DNA of 64,000 nt from Knoxdaviesia capensis (lineage: Eukaryota; Ascomycota; Sordariomycetes; Microascales; Gondwanamycetaceae). Below, one piece after another: positions 1-11,182 of this stretch. The stretch lies in the NCBI GenBank assembly GCA_001510575.1, contig LNGK01000003.1, forward strand, positions 735,755-799,754. The letters run 5' to 3'. The first letter of the stretch is position 1. Each line of letters begins with the position of its first letter. The position numbers and the translations under genes are program-made. Under the pieces are notes generated by a model. The model was not told the origin of the DNA. It was given only the letters and a program-made list of their open reading frames with translations, and ran no database searches.

Positions 1-1051
1 CTTGTGCTGTCTCGGTATCTGAGTGTGAGTCTGTCCTCGATTCTCTCTCGACACCAAATGCAGAGCCCTCGCCCTCGGTAAAGTCTTATATATGTCGTAT
101 GCTATATATATCCACGAGAAGTGGAAGGAAGGATCACCACGCCGTCCTTTCCCTCCTCCGTTCGTTCCTTCCTGGTCGGGAAATATTCCTAGCGGAGTTG
201 CACCACCTCACGTAAGTGATCGAAATAGCAGGAGCGACCAGTGGTCCGTCCGAACCTGCTCCGATGCCGCCGTGTCTAATTTCTGTGGAGAGTCTATTGG
301 GACTTCACGTAGGGAATCCGGGATAACACAAAAGGAGACCGCAAAACACATAAAAAAGGGGTCCTTCTCCGGTCTTTTCTCTCTCTCTCATCTCTCTCAT
401 CTCTCCCCGTTCCCTCGCTGCATCTCTCTGTCTCTCGCAAAGCAAGTGAGACAGTGTGACGAGAACAGCATCCCGCAAAACGCCCCCTCCGTCAAACACT
501 CCGCCAGCCGAACAAAAAAGTATGCACCTCAAAGCCCCAGAAACCCACGCAACCCAACCCAAACTCACAGGATTTGGAGACACAGAGAGCGAGAGCGAGA
601 GAAAATAAAAAGGTGTGGGTGGTGGCCGATCCAACAGCATGAGAAATAAGCCACCAAACCAGGACAAGAAGAAAAAGAAAAAAAAACGACAGGGAACACC
701 ATTTCGGACCTGTCACATTTCATGTGGCGTCCCAGTCTCTTTCTCTCGCCCACCAGCTGCCGTTCCGTGGAACCAAGGCGACACTTATTGGTCATTCTCG
801 AAATTATCTTCCCTCCGCCATACTGGTTTCTCTTCCCTGCGACTTTACCTGTGTGCAAATTATATCCAGGGTGGGTTGCATTTTGTCGTTTCGTTCTCTT
901 TGAGCCCGGTCTCCGCATGCTGTGTCTCTCTCTCTCTCTGTGTCTCTGTCTCCCTCCCTCTTCTCTCCTCGAGTCTGCGTCTCCCCCTCACTCCCGGAAT
1001 TTTGTGGCGCTGTCTCATGCATCTTCGGCCATGCCCATTCTCGCTGCGTTA

Positions 1052-1056
<5 letters not shown>

Positions 1057-1081
<25 letters not shown>
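1057..1081. repeat. (GTC)n trinucleotide microsatellite
   Basis: About eight tandem GTC units lie inside a CT-rich block and are followed by a few imperfect GTC/TCG units. Confidence 0.9.
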
Positions 1082-1082
<1 letters not shown>

Positions 1083-1243
1083 TGGTGTCGTCGCCCTGCA
1101 TCATCTCTCCCCCGGTCCTTCACTTGCTGTCCTCCCTGGCAACAGATTGTCGCTTCTCCCCTCGAGAAATTCCCATCTCGTGTTTCTTGTGTCCATCACA
1201 AACAGTTTCCTCCCCCCGTTTCACTTGCATGTTCTCTTCCACC

Positions 1244-1251
<8 letters not shown>

Positions 1252-1273
<22 letters not shown>
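1252..1273. repeat. (CA)n microsatellite
   Basis: About 11 CA units, preceded by ACCC-type repeats. Confidence 0.9.
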
Positions 1274-1274
<1 letters not shown>

Positions 1275-1494
1275 CCCCCTTCGCTAACTATTCCCTAACC
1301 AATCTCGGTATCAAAAACAACTTCGTAGTCTGCAGTCTGTACTACGCCACCAAAACTGCTCGCCTCACCCATGCCTCCATCTCGAATTCCTTTTTGTTGC
1401 ACCACCCCCTCCTTCACACCTTTCTTTTTCTTTTTCCGCTTTCTTTCTTTCCTTCTTTTCTTTGGTGGGACGTCTGCAGATGAAAAGATATATC

Positions 1495-1507
1495 GAGTAC
1501 AGTACTC
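1495..1507. repeat. Palindromic GTACAGTAC word
   Basis: GAGTACAGTACTC is an inverted repeat around one central base and belongs to the dispersed GTACAGTAC/TACTGTAC family of this window. Confidence 0.6.
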
Positions 1508-2349
1508 CAAAATTGCACCTGCCAAGCCGCCGGCCGCCTCCCATAATCAGAAAGCAATGCCTAACTTTGGCGGGTTCTCGTACGATCGATTTTCTCATGC
1601 CCGGGGCGAGGGGACGTGCATATTCCATTATATATGCGGTTCAGGGCTTGTCTGTTGGGCTGGCTGGCGCAATCAAGTTCCACTCTGGAGCAGACTTCTG
1701 TGGGCACCCTCTTCTAAGCCTCCGTATGTAATGCCAGACATGTTGTTAGTGGAAGCACATAATTGTGATAGGCGTTCGTTCGTCGCTTACCTGTCCGGGC
1801 ACTTGCATGTTCGTTCTCAATCACAGCGGAGCCAGCAAGTCAGTGTGTGTGTGTGTGGTAAGACAATCAGCAAAAGCCCATGCATAATCCCCCTCAGAGA
1901 AGCCGGTCCAAGAGAGACAGACACTAAGCCAGAAACCAAAGTCCACAGAAGGGAGCGATCGATAAGGACAGACCGGCCCCAATGTCAGAGGCGGAATCAA
2001 GCTGTGGGCAACACCTGTGCTCCAAAAGATCAGAACCCAGCCAACATCATCTTCCGTCGGAGAGAAGACCACAAACAGGCCTTGTCCCTGTCCATGTCGA
2101 CCCTTTCTGTTTTTTCTCCTCCCCCCCCCCTTCGTATCCCGCCCGCCTCGTTTCGATTCCTCCTCGCTTCGCTTCGCCCTCAGCTCATTCCTGCAAAGGC
2201 AGGCAAGTCGGCTCGTCCCATTCCCAAAACTGCACGCGGTCGGTTCGGCCATTTGCTGCTAAAATAGCCTCGAAAAGTCGCGCGAGTGAGACTAATAGTC
2301 CGTCAGAATCTGGCCTAGTGTCGCCCGTAGCTCAACAGTCAACGTCCAC

Positions 2350-2370
2350 CACACACACACACACACACAC
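2350..2370. repeat. (AC)n microsatellite
   Basis: About 10 uninterrupted AC units. Confidence 0.9.
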
Positions 2371-2784
2371 CCATGCTGCGTATTACTTACACGGAGTGTC
2401 TTGGCCAGGGCGTTTGTCCTGTTTCTGGGTGTCCCTTGCGCTATCGCCCCCCGGGGGGGGGGGCTATCAGATTAGGAACTGGACCGCAGCACTAACTCGG
2501 CCGAGAAGAAAAGGGAACAAAAAGTCAACGGCCAGGAAATGCTAAAATGCGGGTGAGCCCACTATCAGATTGGGCTGTGACTGTGAGCGAGCTGTGTCGA
2601 GAACCCCAATCGATGTTTCTGGCCGCCTGCAGTGTGCATGAGTGTGAGTGTGAGTGTGTTTCTTTCGCGTTGGCCCCAAGGCACGCACGGCTCGGCAATC
2701 CTGAAATAGTCAGCCCAGAGGTTTGCTTTTTCTAGCTCTCTCTTGGTTCGCGGCTTGGTGGTTTGGACATCTCCGAGCTGTGTG

Positions 2785-2802
2785 GGTGTGTGTGTGTGTG
2801 TG
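2785..2802. repeat. (GT)n microsatellite
   Basis: Short GT tract, about 9 units, with one neighbouring imperfection. Confidence 0.8.
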
Positions 2803-2881
2803 TCTTGCCGAGAAGCCGAGAGGCGACATCACCACCTGTAATTCAGAGAGGAGCAGTTAGTAATGTCAAGTACCTCACCCA

Positions 2882-2926
2882 ACACACACACACACACACT
2901 CTCTCTCTCTCTCTCTCTCTCTCTCT
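2882..2926. repeat. Compound (AC)n(TC)n microsatellite
   Basis: A run of about 9 AC units passes without spacer into about 13 CT/TC units. Confidence 0.95.
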
Positions 2927-4386
2927 TTATGACCCAGACTCCATGAATAGATTCCAAGCCAATGCACACCTGTTCGCAGCTCTCCAAACCCTGCTTGGCA
3001 GAGTGTTGATCCCGTCAATTCCCTTCTAGGGAAGATCGTCGGTGTGTACTGGAGAGCATAATCCGCGCTCTCGCGTGTGTTTGTGGCTGGCTGGCTGAGG
3101 AACGGCCGGACGGAGATGCGCTCGTAAGTCCGCAGGAAGCAAGCAGAGTTATGAAGTGACAGAGAAGAGCTGGATGATCGCCGTCGTTTAATAGTACTGT
3201 AGTTTTGCTGAAGTTTACGTTTGGTGCTACTGCACCACATCGCCATCCTACGAACTGCTCGATTCACACCGAGAGGCAGGGGTGGGTTGGTTGGTTTGGC
3301 TGTTACTTAATCATCGACTTCGCTTGAGTCAGTACTGTAGACAAGACACAAGAGAGAGGGAAGGAACGACGGAGTGAGTGGAGAGGAAAAGTGGTGTGAC
3401 TTTGGCACGAGTATCTCGCTTTAATGCGGAAGGTCAGTGTTTGTGCGGCACACATCCAGCTCACGTTTTGCGTCTTGTTTCTTTCGCGTGCCGTCCCTTC
3501 CTTCTCCAGATTCATCGCTCTGGGGGCCTTTCTCCCTGACCCTTTGATTCTTGTGTCTCCCTAGTCCTTCCCGTGCAAATTCTCAGCCCCCAATCCAAGA
3601 GAGTGACTCCGCTCCTTCCTTCGTCCCCTGGTCTTCGTGCCATTGGACACTCTCAGCCTGCGTCGCTCCTTCTTCGCTCTGCTCAATTGAAACGGCAGAT
3701 GACCAGTGTCGCACCTACTTACGTCGGTGGCTGTTTCCTTATCGGGAGGTACCACTTTGTCGCATCCAATGCGTTCCTGCCATCTCTCCTTCCACAACTA
3801 CCAACTACCCTCCTTCTTCTTCCTCTCCCTGTGCTCCCCTTTCCCCCAGGTCGTTCCTTCCTCCCCCTCTCTCTCTCTCCCTTGCACCCACCCACAAACC
3901 TGCTTCGGTCTCATCAGTAACACCGACGCCAAGCCTTTTCTGGTCCTTTTTTTCCTGCTCTCTGCAACGCTGGGCTCCTCTTCTTCCTGGTCCCCCTTGC
4001 ACACTCACACTCACACCCAACTTGTCTTTTACTTGCGTCTCACGCCCAGCTCTTTCCTCGTTTCCCTGGTTTTTTCTTTCTTCTTTTTCTTTCTTTCTTT
4101 TCTTTTTTTTGCTCCTGCTCGACCGTAAAGCAGCTAGGTCATCAAACCCCACACGCCAGGACGGAATTGGAACTCACGATCGAGTATTTTTCGCGTCTGC
4201 CTCCCGTCATGTGTCTCATCGTCTCCGTTAGCCTGTAACACTCTGAGGAAGTCTGCTCCCTTCGCTCTTGCTCTGTTCACTGTAAACCACACCCCCAAGG
4301 ACCGTATGAACCGTATATACCGTAGCATACATGTACTGTACTGTAGCTTGCATGCAACACCGTAAGACACCTTGTCGCCTGAGCCA

Positions 4387-4416
4387 TATACTGTACATAC
4401 TGTACAGTACTGTACT
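4387..4416. repeat. Cluster of TACTGTACAGTA palindromes
   Basis: Overlapping TACTGTAC and GTACAGTAC words are chained here. The perfect 12-base palindrome TACTGTACAGTA is at 4398-4409. A further GTACTGTACTGTA copy lies 42 bases upstream of the cluster (4333-4345). There is no gene at this place. Confidence 0.7.
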
Positions 4417-5063
4417 CAGTGTGCTTGCTGTACCTGCACTATATAAGCAATCCCTCAACAAACGTCCCGACCCCCCGGCTCATAACGACATAGTGCACTC
4501 CATGCGACCTCTCCACAAGTCACTATCGCCCACCCTCATTCACTGGCACAACGGTCGCTTGGCTTTCCTCGCCTGGCCCACCCGATTTTGCACCAGACAG
4601 ACACAGGGAAGGTACCTCCGCCTCAATCCATATCTGCTCCTTCCCCCCTCTTCTTGCTGCTGTCTGTCGTTCTTGCCCTCTGCGTTCTCGCCAAGCGTGT
4701 CTCAATTGCTCCTGCCATTGAAGCTATCGTGAACCGAGAACGTGACCTTCATATCACGTAATGCCTTCCGATTACACCGTCTGCTGAGCGTACAAGTATT
4801 GCCAAAGTATTTGCCAGAGTAATCCCCCTACACCAGGTACCACAGCAGCACCAACTCGCCCAGACACTCTCTCACCTTTTGTCCCCCTGTCAGCCTTCTC
4901 CCGTTATCTTGCAGATCTCAATCTACCGTGCGGACTGGCTGCCAGAGTGTCTGTGTGTGTATTATATGGGGTGTTGCGGTTAGTTAGCAGCGCACCCTAG
5001 CCAAAACCACCAGCCTGACTTGGCCAGTCCTGTTCAGCTTTCCCAGACTTTTCTCTCTTTCAG

Positions 5064-5064
<1 letters not shown>

Positions 5065-5103
<39 letters not shown>
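5065..5103. repeat. (CA)n microsatellite
   Basis: About 19 uninterrupted CA units between CT-rich sequences. Confidence 0.95.
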
Positions 5104-5104
<1 letters not shown>

Positions 5105-5988
5105 ACCGTTCACTATCTCTCTATTTTCCGCATTTCGGCTCTCGTAATATAGCTAGCTATATCACATATCAGTTCCTTCCCCCATTGTTGCATCGTTTAT
5201 TTGGTCGTTTCTCTGTCGCCGTCTCCAATTCTCCCTTGTTCCTTCTTTCGCTTCCTTCCTTTCTTTCCTCCTCTTCCTCGCTCCTGCCGTGTCTCCAATT
5301 CCCACTGTACTGTATACATGTACATCCATACTGCATGTATTGATAATGATAACCGTACAGCTCCGCCTAATATCTACCATCTAGCTGTCCTTCACCTATT
5401 GGCTGGCTTCTCTTAGCCATCTCAGGTATTGTATACTCGGCGACGTCTCTCTCCCGCCTCCAGCTGGCGTTTCTGCTCTTTCTCTTCTTTTCTTTTTCGT
5501 GGCTTCGCTTTTTAATTTCTGTTCTTCTCTTCCTCCTATTCTACTCTTCCTTTTGATATTTCCTTTCCTTTTCTTTTTTTCTATCAACTGGCACACCTTT
5601 CCTCTTTTTCTTTTTCTTCTATTTCTCTCTCGGGCGGCTCTTGTTTTTTGTTAATTCCCTTGGCCTTCTCGCTCTATCTCTCTCCCTTGGCCCTGTCTCT
5701 GCTTTCCTGCTTGTTCCTTGTCTTTAATTGGGTTTTCTCGTTTTGCTTAATTACTTCGGCTCTCCCTGCTCTTCCTTCCCCTCAATCTTCTGCACGCCAT
5801 CTGTTTGTCTTGCTTTCTCTCTTCTCTTCTCTTCATCTCTCTGCCTTTCATCCTCGGTCACCAATTCCCCTTCGTGGGTGTTGACCTTGATCTTCTTTTG
5901 TTATCTTCTCTCTTCTTATCTGGCTTCTCTCTCCTTCTTCTTCTTCCTATTCGTACACATTTCTCCCCTGCAAATCTCCCCTGCTGGC

Positions 5989-6093
5989 ATGGTGTCGTTA
6001 TTGACGAGCCATGGACCACTCCTCCCTCTCTGCCGTCTCAGACGACGGGGAAATGTCATGGTCGGACAGCCACAGCAGTGTGTCCTCAGATGA
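5989..6093 (+). promoter_or_regulatory. Overlapping upstream ORF of the transcription factor
   Basis: An ATG at 5989 in fair context (GGC before, G after) opens a 34-codon frame. It overlaps the transcription factor start at 6011 in a different frame and stops at 6093. If the mRNA begins upstream of 5989, a scanning ribosome would meet this start first, which would reduce translation of the main frame. The transcription start is not known. Confidence 0.4.
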
Positions 6094-8878
6094 CGCCTTT
6101 GCCCGCGACGTGTCGGGATCTCGTTCCTCTCCCAGCTCCGATGCCATCACTTGGCCGCGGCACTCCTCCGCCAGCTCTTCTAACACAACCACCACCACCA
6201 CCACCACCACCACCACTTCGTCGTCCTCGGAGGGCTCCACAACTACGGCTACTAGCATGCGGCCCGGCCACTTGTCACCCGTCAGCCCGCACGGAACCTC
6301 CGCCAACGGCACCACCAACGGCGGCCGGAGCGATACCGCCAACGCCAATTCCGTCAATGGCCACTTCTTCGACGACCACGACACCTATACCGTAGCCCCC
6401 CATCCTGCCGACGACTGGGTGCCCGTGCAGTCGTACGAAGGCATTGACGGCATGGACGCCTCCGATACTGCCTGGGTCGACCACCCGTCCGATGAGAACG
6501 GCACATCCGACGTACTATTATCCGACCTAAAGACCGAGCCGTGTGATCAGGAAGAAGACAATACCCTCAGCATGCTGTCCGCCATTCCCCGAGGCTTGTC
6601 GTCTTCTACCACTGGTGTCACCCCCCAGCCTGGCCAAGACAGAGCAGCCACCGGCAAGCACACCGATCACACCCACTCCCACTCCGACCCCCATACCCTC
6701 GACTACCCTCCCGACGGCGATCTCGACGACGACCTCGACCTCGACTGTGCCGTAAGCTCGGCCGATAGCGATCAGCCGAAAGTAAAACGACCGCGCGGCC
6801 GCCCGCGGAAACATCCTCCCACGCCGGCCATCAACGCAAACAGCAAGATCACCAAGGGCCGTTCAAAGACCGGCTGCATCACCTGCCGCAAGCGCAAGAA
6901 GAAGTGTGACGAGGCCAAGCCGCGCTGCATGAACTGCGAGAAGAACGCCGTTGTGTGTGAAGGCTACCACGAGAAGCAGATATGGAAGAGCGGCAAGGAG
7001 AAGGCCGAAGAGGAACGCATTCGCCGCCAAAGCATCCCGCTCGTCACCCTACAGCCCATCTTCCACGGCGTGGAGACGGCCGAAGACAAGATCTTTTGGA
7101 AGCATTACTGCACCCACGTCAGCAACGTGTTCACCGTCAACAGCGAAAACCACAACCCCTTCCGCGACATGCTGCTCCAGCTTGCCATCCAGCACCTAGG
7201 CCTCATGCATTCGTTGATGGCCCTCTCTGGGAAGCACATTGATTTTGACGCGCCCCACGGCATCAAGATTCTCGCTGATAATCCGGCTACCAGTGCCGCG
7301 GCCCTCAAATCCCGTGCCGACCACCACGCTGCCGCTGCCGCTGCCAAGTTCGAGGCCGGCGACACGCGCCTCGCCGACAAGTCCGACCCCGAGTATGAAT
7401 CCGCCCTGTGCGCCAAGTACGGCCAGCTTCTCTGCCAGGTTCTCCAAAGCTGTGTCGACGGCACCAGCAACAGCGAACACCGTGCCGCGATTGTTGCCTT
7501 CCGCTCCCTCATGGACGAGAGCCCTCCTGAGGATCCGGCCTTCCGGGAGTTCATGGCCGAGATGTTTCAGTACCACATGCTTGCCAACGACCTGCTGTGG
7601 CACCCAAAGTCTACATTGCCGCGCATCGAGCTGGATACGTGGTACCTACCCAAGCAGCCCATCGAGTCCCATTTGCTCGTTCTCGTCGACGGCCTGCTCG
7701 CTTCCCTGCCGCGAATCATTTCTCTACGCTACCAGGTGCGCATGCGCATGAATGGCGGTCTTCTGCCCGCGGGATACGACACGCTGTACGACGCTGCCGA
7801 AATCAGCAACCAGCTGAATGCCTGGGTGCCTCCGGTGAGCTGGAGCTACAGTGCCGCCTTGATTAGTCTGGTCTACCAGCAAGTTCTCTGGATTCACCTG
7901 TTCCGTTCGGTCTATCCCCCATCGGGCTTGTGGGCTACTCCACGGTACCTCATGATTCCTCTCACTGGCCCAACCCCCAATATCCAGATCCTGGACCGCC
8001 TTCACCAGCTGCACCAGTCGCATCACGAGCCGCATCCGGTGGTGCATCAGCATCCGCAGCAATCCTTGCAGCCTCTATCGCCAATGTCCATCTCCAGGAG
8101 CAGCTCGCGCACAAACTCTATGAACGAGCACGACGGCCATGAGCACTTTAGCCAGATGCATCATCAGCAAGAACTGCTGCAGCGACAGCACGCCGAGCAA
8201 CTCCGCCTTCAGCTGCAGATGCAAAGCCACCTACACCAACCACTGGGTAGCACGGACGGCAAGCTCAAATTTGAACAGGATCATTCCCAACAACAGCCAC
8301 AGGCGAAGGGCCAGAAGACCCCAAAGCCGCCCAAGGCCGCAAAGCCTGCAAAGGCGTCCAAGGCCCAGCGTCCCACCACGGTCGTGCCCAGCGCGGCCCC
8401 AAGCCGCAAGTCCAGTGATGCCACTGTGGAACAGGCCGTGAACTCCAGGGGTGAGACCACGCTGGCATCGCCCGTGGCGGCTCATTCGAGTGGCGCAGAG
8501 TCCGGGTCGAGCCATGCGCCCGGGCGCCAGACGTCGCCGCAGCCCATCCGCCGGCCGATGCAGAACGACAGCCGCATCTCGATATCTGTGGGCCAGGCCC
8601 TCGACCTCATGGAGACAGTGTCACCGACCGACCCAACACAGGCGCTCCTCGCCCTCCCGTGCCTGCTAACCGGCACGGCGTGTTTCGAGCGGGCACATCG
8701 CGAGCGGCTCCTCACGGCCATGGCTACTGTGCGGGCGTACACGGGACTGCGGAACATTGATCGGATCCAAGACCTGCTGGCGGAGGTGTGGCGGTTGATG
8801 GATGCGGGAGACTGGGCGGCGGCGTGGGACTGGCAGGAGGTGGCAGTCAACATGGGGGTGGACTTTGTGTGTGCTTGA
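6011..8878 (+). CDS. Zn2Cys6 transcription factor with AT-hook
   Basis: Predicted nuclear DNA-binding regulator, 955 residues, no intron seen. The order is: an acidic Ser/Thr-rich N-terminus with a poly-Thr run from an ACC repeat; an AT-hook core, RPRGRPRK, at residues 260-267; then a complete zinc cluster C289-x2-C292-x6-C299-x6-C306-x2-C309-x6-C316 with the basic RKRKKK loop. Downstream is a helical region (about 340-690) of the fungal-specific transcription factor type (Fungal_trans_2-like; layout recalls Neurospora Acr-2). Then come a Gln/His-rich stretch and a Lys/Pro/Ala-rich stretch (about 690-810), and a short conserved-looking C-terminus. The ATG at 6011 has a purine at -3 and G at +4. 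An out-of-frame uORF overlaps it. Target genes cannot be read from the sequence. The family call is secure; the Acr-2 resemblance is only an impression from memory. Confidence 0.9.
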   Translation: MDHSSLSAVSDDGEMSWSDSHSSVSSDDAFARDVSGSRSSPSSDAITWPRHSSASSSNTTTTTTTTTTTSSSSEGSTTTATSMRPGHLSPVSPHGTSANGTTNGGRSDTANANSVNGHFFDDHDTYTVAPHPADDWVPVQSYEGIDGMDASDTAWVDHPSDENGTSDVLLSDLKTEPCDQEEDNTLSMLSAIPRGLSSSTTGVTPQPGQDRAATGKHTDHTHSHSDPHTLDYPPDGDLDDDLDLDCAVSSADSDQPKVKRPRGRPRKHPPTPAINANSKITKGRSKTGCITCRKRKKKCDEAKPRCMNCEKNAVVCEGYHEKQIWKSGKEKAEEERIRRQSIPLVTLQPIFHGVETAEDKIFWKHYCTHVSNVFTVNSENHNPFRDMLLQLAIQHLGLMHSLMALSGKHIDFDAPHGIKILADNPATSAAALKSRADHHAAAAAAKFEAGDTRLADKSDPEYESALCAKYGQLLCQVLQSCVDGTSNSEHRAAIVAFRSLMDESPPEDPAFREFMAEMFQYHMLANDLLWHPKSTLPRIELDTWYLPKQPIESHLLVLVDGLLASLPRIISLRYQVRMRMNGGLLPAGYDTLYDAAEISNQLNAWVPPVSWSYSAALISLVYQQVLWIHLFRSVYPPSGLWATPRYLMIPLTGPTPNIQILDRLHQLHQSHHEPHPVVHQHPQQSLQPLSPMSISRSSSRTNSMNEHDGHEHFSQMHHQQELLQRQHAEQLRLQLQMQSHLHQPLGSTDGKLKFEQDHSQQQPQAKGQKTPKPPKAAKPAKASKAQRPTTVVPSAAPSRKSSDATVEQAVNSRGETTLASPVAAHSSGAESGSSHAPGRQTSPQPIRRPMQNDSRISISVGQALDLMETVSPTDPTQALLALPCLLTGTACFERAHRERLLTAMATVRAYTGLRNIDRIQDLLAEVWRLMDAGDWAAAWDWQEVAVNMGVDFVCA
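6187..6216 (+). repeat. (ACC)n repeat coding poly-Thr
   Basis: About ten ACC units inside the transcription factor frame give a run of about 12 threonines. Confidence 0.85.
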
Positions 8879-9411
8879 GTCGTCTCGGGGATAGGGGACT
8901 GGCCGATCTTTCCCTGACAGATTGGTGTGTCCTGTGTGGAGTTTCACTGTGTCGTCGACACCGTTACGTTTGTATTTCTGGATTTTCTTTTTCTATCTCT
9001 CTCCTCGTGCAGTTCCTCTATCGTTCCCCCTGCTCTTTCTTTTCTGTTTTTGTCTTTCTAGCGAGCGTTGCTTTTTTCTGTATCTTTTCTTTTCTGACTA
9101 CCGCTTCCTCTGTCATCTTTTCCTGCTCTGATATGTACTTTCTTTTTTATTTATTTTCTTCTTCTCTCATTTGGTTCAGTATACCCGTCAACGGCCGCTT
9201 TTCGTTTCTTTTTCTGTGACGGCTTTCGTTGTTTTTGTTTTTCTCTCTGAGCGCTTGGCCTCCCTTCTTGGGGGGGGGCACAGCTTGTCTTTCCATTCTG
9301 TCTGTGTTATCCCAAAGTCTCTACGACTTTGGCTGGTCTCTCTTTTTCGTCTCTCTTCTGTCACGATATGATTTTGTGGTTTCTGTTATATTTTCCGTCC
9401 CTGGATGACGG

Positions 9412-9417
9412 AATAAA
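9412..9417 (+). terminator. Possible polyadenylation signal
   Basis: AATAAA lies about 530 bases after the transcription factor stop, in T-rich sequence. Fungal poly(A) signals are loose, so this is only a candidate. Confidence 0.25.
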
Positions 9418-9642
9418 AACTGGCGGGGGGCACTGAAAAAAAAATTACCACTGTTTTTCTTTCTTCATTACCACCACGCAACCTTCGACGCAGGTTCCTG
9501 TTTTCCTTTCTTCTTTGTCTGTCTTTGCTTGATGACTACGGGGGCTATGCCGAGCCTGGAGAGTCTAGTGGTTGGGATACGGCGGGGTTCCCGGGCGGAT
9601 GTTGTTTTTTTCGGAGGGCGGCCTAGGGGTCCGGCTTTCGGC

Positions 9643-9663
9643 GGGGGCGGGGGCGGGGGCGGG
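9643..9663 (+). other. Potential G-quadruplex
   Basis: Three runs of five G and one of three G are separated by single C bases. This fits the canonical G3+N1-7 pattern with one-base loops. Confidence 0.6.
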
Positions 9664-9998
9664 TCGGTCGGGATGGGACGTGGTCATTTTGAACGAGTCT
9701 CTTTTGTATTTTGGGGGGGGTTTTTTTTTGGGCAGGCTTTTGTGATTTTACTTCTCAGTCGTTTGGAATTTACTGTTCTTTCGCGGTATGCGGTCGTTGA
9801 TTCTTTGGAAGATCTTGTCTGGAGATCGAAATTGGCCTGATAGGGACTGGGACAAGAAGATATGCAACTGCGTTGCTTGTTACGGTGTGATTTGGTTCCT
9901 TGTCTTCTATGCTCTATGATGCCTCGTATTAGTAGATAGTGATTGACCTTTATCGTGGACGAGTGAAGCCGTTCGAAGTGGTGAAGCTGGTGGTATTG

Positions 9999-10013
9999 CT
10001 AGGGTTAGGGGTT
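9999..10013 (+). repeat. Telomere-like TTAGGG word
   Basis: CTAGGGTTAGGGGTT contains two tandem TAGGG(TT) units in intergenic sequence. Confidence 0.5.
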
Positions 10014-10673
10014 GTATCGGAGAAAGAAATCCAATGTCAGATAAGATGCCAGGTGGGCGCAGTACTCGAGTTTGACGTCAAGCACACAACGCTGAAATGC
10101 CAACAACAGCAAACGCATGAGCTGAAACGGGCAAAGCTAGTTGACACTACACCCCACTCTGACAAGCGAACTCTGGAGTTTTCATCTTTGGAGCTACGGT
10201 GCGTTTATGGATATCTACAGGCGGATGTGTAACCGTGTGCTAGGGAGAGAGAGAGAGAGCAAATAGCGCACAGGGACCATCAGTCTGGCGTCATAGGGGA
10301 AGGGATACAGCCACTTGGGGATTGGGACTTGAGTGGACGGTGGGTGGTCTTGCGGACCGACTTAGTGGGATGTGTTGGTAGTCAGATGGTGGGATTGGAT
10401 GGGTGGGAGAAGAGGATGGTGGATGGTGAGTGTCGGTGAGAAGAGAAACCGCTCGCTCACATGTACAGTACTGATTGGGAGAGTCAGGAAAAGGGAGGTG
10501 GGTGAGGAAGTCAGGGTCCAGCAGGCGAGACAGGAGAGTTTTTGTCTTAGGGGTGGTGGTGGTCAGAGTGGGTGTATAAATAGAAGTGGATCGCGAGAGA
10601 TAGGGTTTGGGACCCGCAACGTCCTGATTTGCCTTCTTCCTTTCTGCTTCTTCTCTTCCTGCTCCTGTTTTCA

Positions 10674-10686
10674 TGTACAGTACTGT
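10674..10686. repeat. GTACAGTAC word
   Basis: TGTACAGTACTGT, a member of the dispersed palindromic family. A second copy is at 10462-10473. Confidence 0.55.
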
Positions 10687-11159
10687 GCGCCCGGCCTAGG
10701 GTTGGCGGTCAGTCCAGGTAGGACACCAGAAGAAGGGAGAAGAGCAGGTTCCAGAACGGGCATTTCGGACAGCACCGCCCAAGAAAAGCCGCCTGGGCAG
10801 GGTTACACCTCCTTTCCCTCCGAAAGAAGGACGAATCGATCGGGAAGCAAAGGGGAGGCAGGTTGTGAGTGAGTGGGGGGGAGGCAGCCCAAAGAGCCCG
10901 GCAGCAGCCCAAAGAGTCCAGCCCAATGGTGTGTCTGTCTTCGGTCGCCGGCCCCAGGACTGATTTATTGCGTGAAATGTGTGTATGAGTGGTTGTGGGT
11001 GGTGGTGCGGTGCAGGAGGAGGGACAGTTTGGACAACTTGGCGGTTCGGGTATGGAGCCGGGCCACGTAGGTCTGGGGTTTCGTCAGGGTGCTACAGCCA
11101 GCCGTGCTTCGCCAACACCAGCACCACCACCATCATCATGGGCGAGACAGACAACAACC

Positions 11160-11182
11160 TACTGTACAGCACTGTACTGTAC
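11160..11182. repeat. Tandem TACTGTAC words
   Basis: TACTGTACAG is followed, one base later, by ACTGTACTGTAC. A related cluster lies at 11513-11533. Confidence 0.6.

Larger units (their letters stand above)
1..6010. other. Upstream region without recognisable gene
   Basis: No protein of recognisable family is encoded on either strand. The stretch holds several simple repeats, copies of the TACTGTACAGTA-type word (about 1.5, 4.3-4.4 and 5.3 kb) and two long pyrimidine-rich blocks (about 0.86-1.47 and 3.54-4.13 kb). A third pyrimidine-rich stretch, from about 5.45 kb to 6.0 kb, runs straight into the transcription factor start and is probably its promoter or leader. The long open frames here are translations of CT-rich sequence and give Ser/Leu/Pro/Phe-rich proteins without domains. 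Confidence 0.6.

Noticed and set aside
2325..2400. tRNA-like start GCCCGTAGCTCAA
   Set aside because: No matching acceptor, anticodon or T arm follows; an AC repeat comes next.
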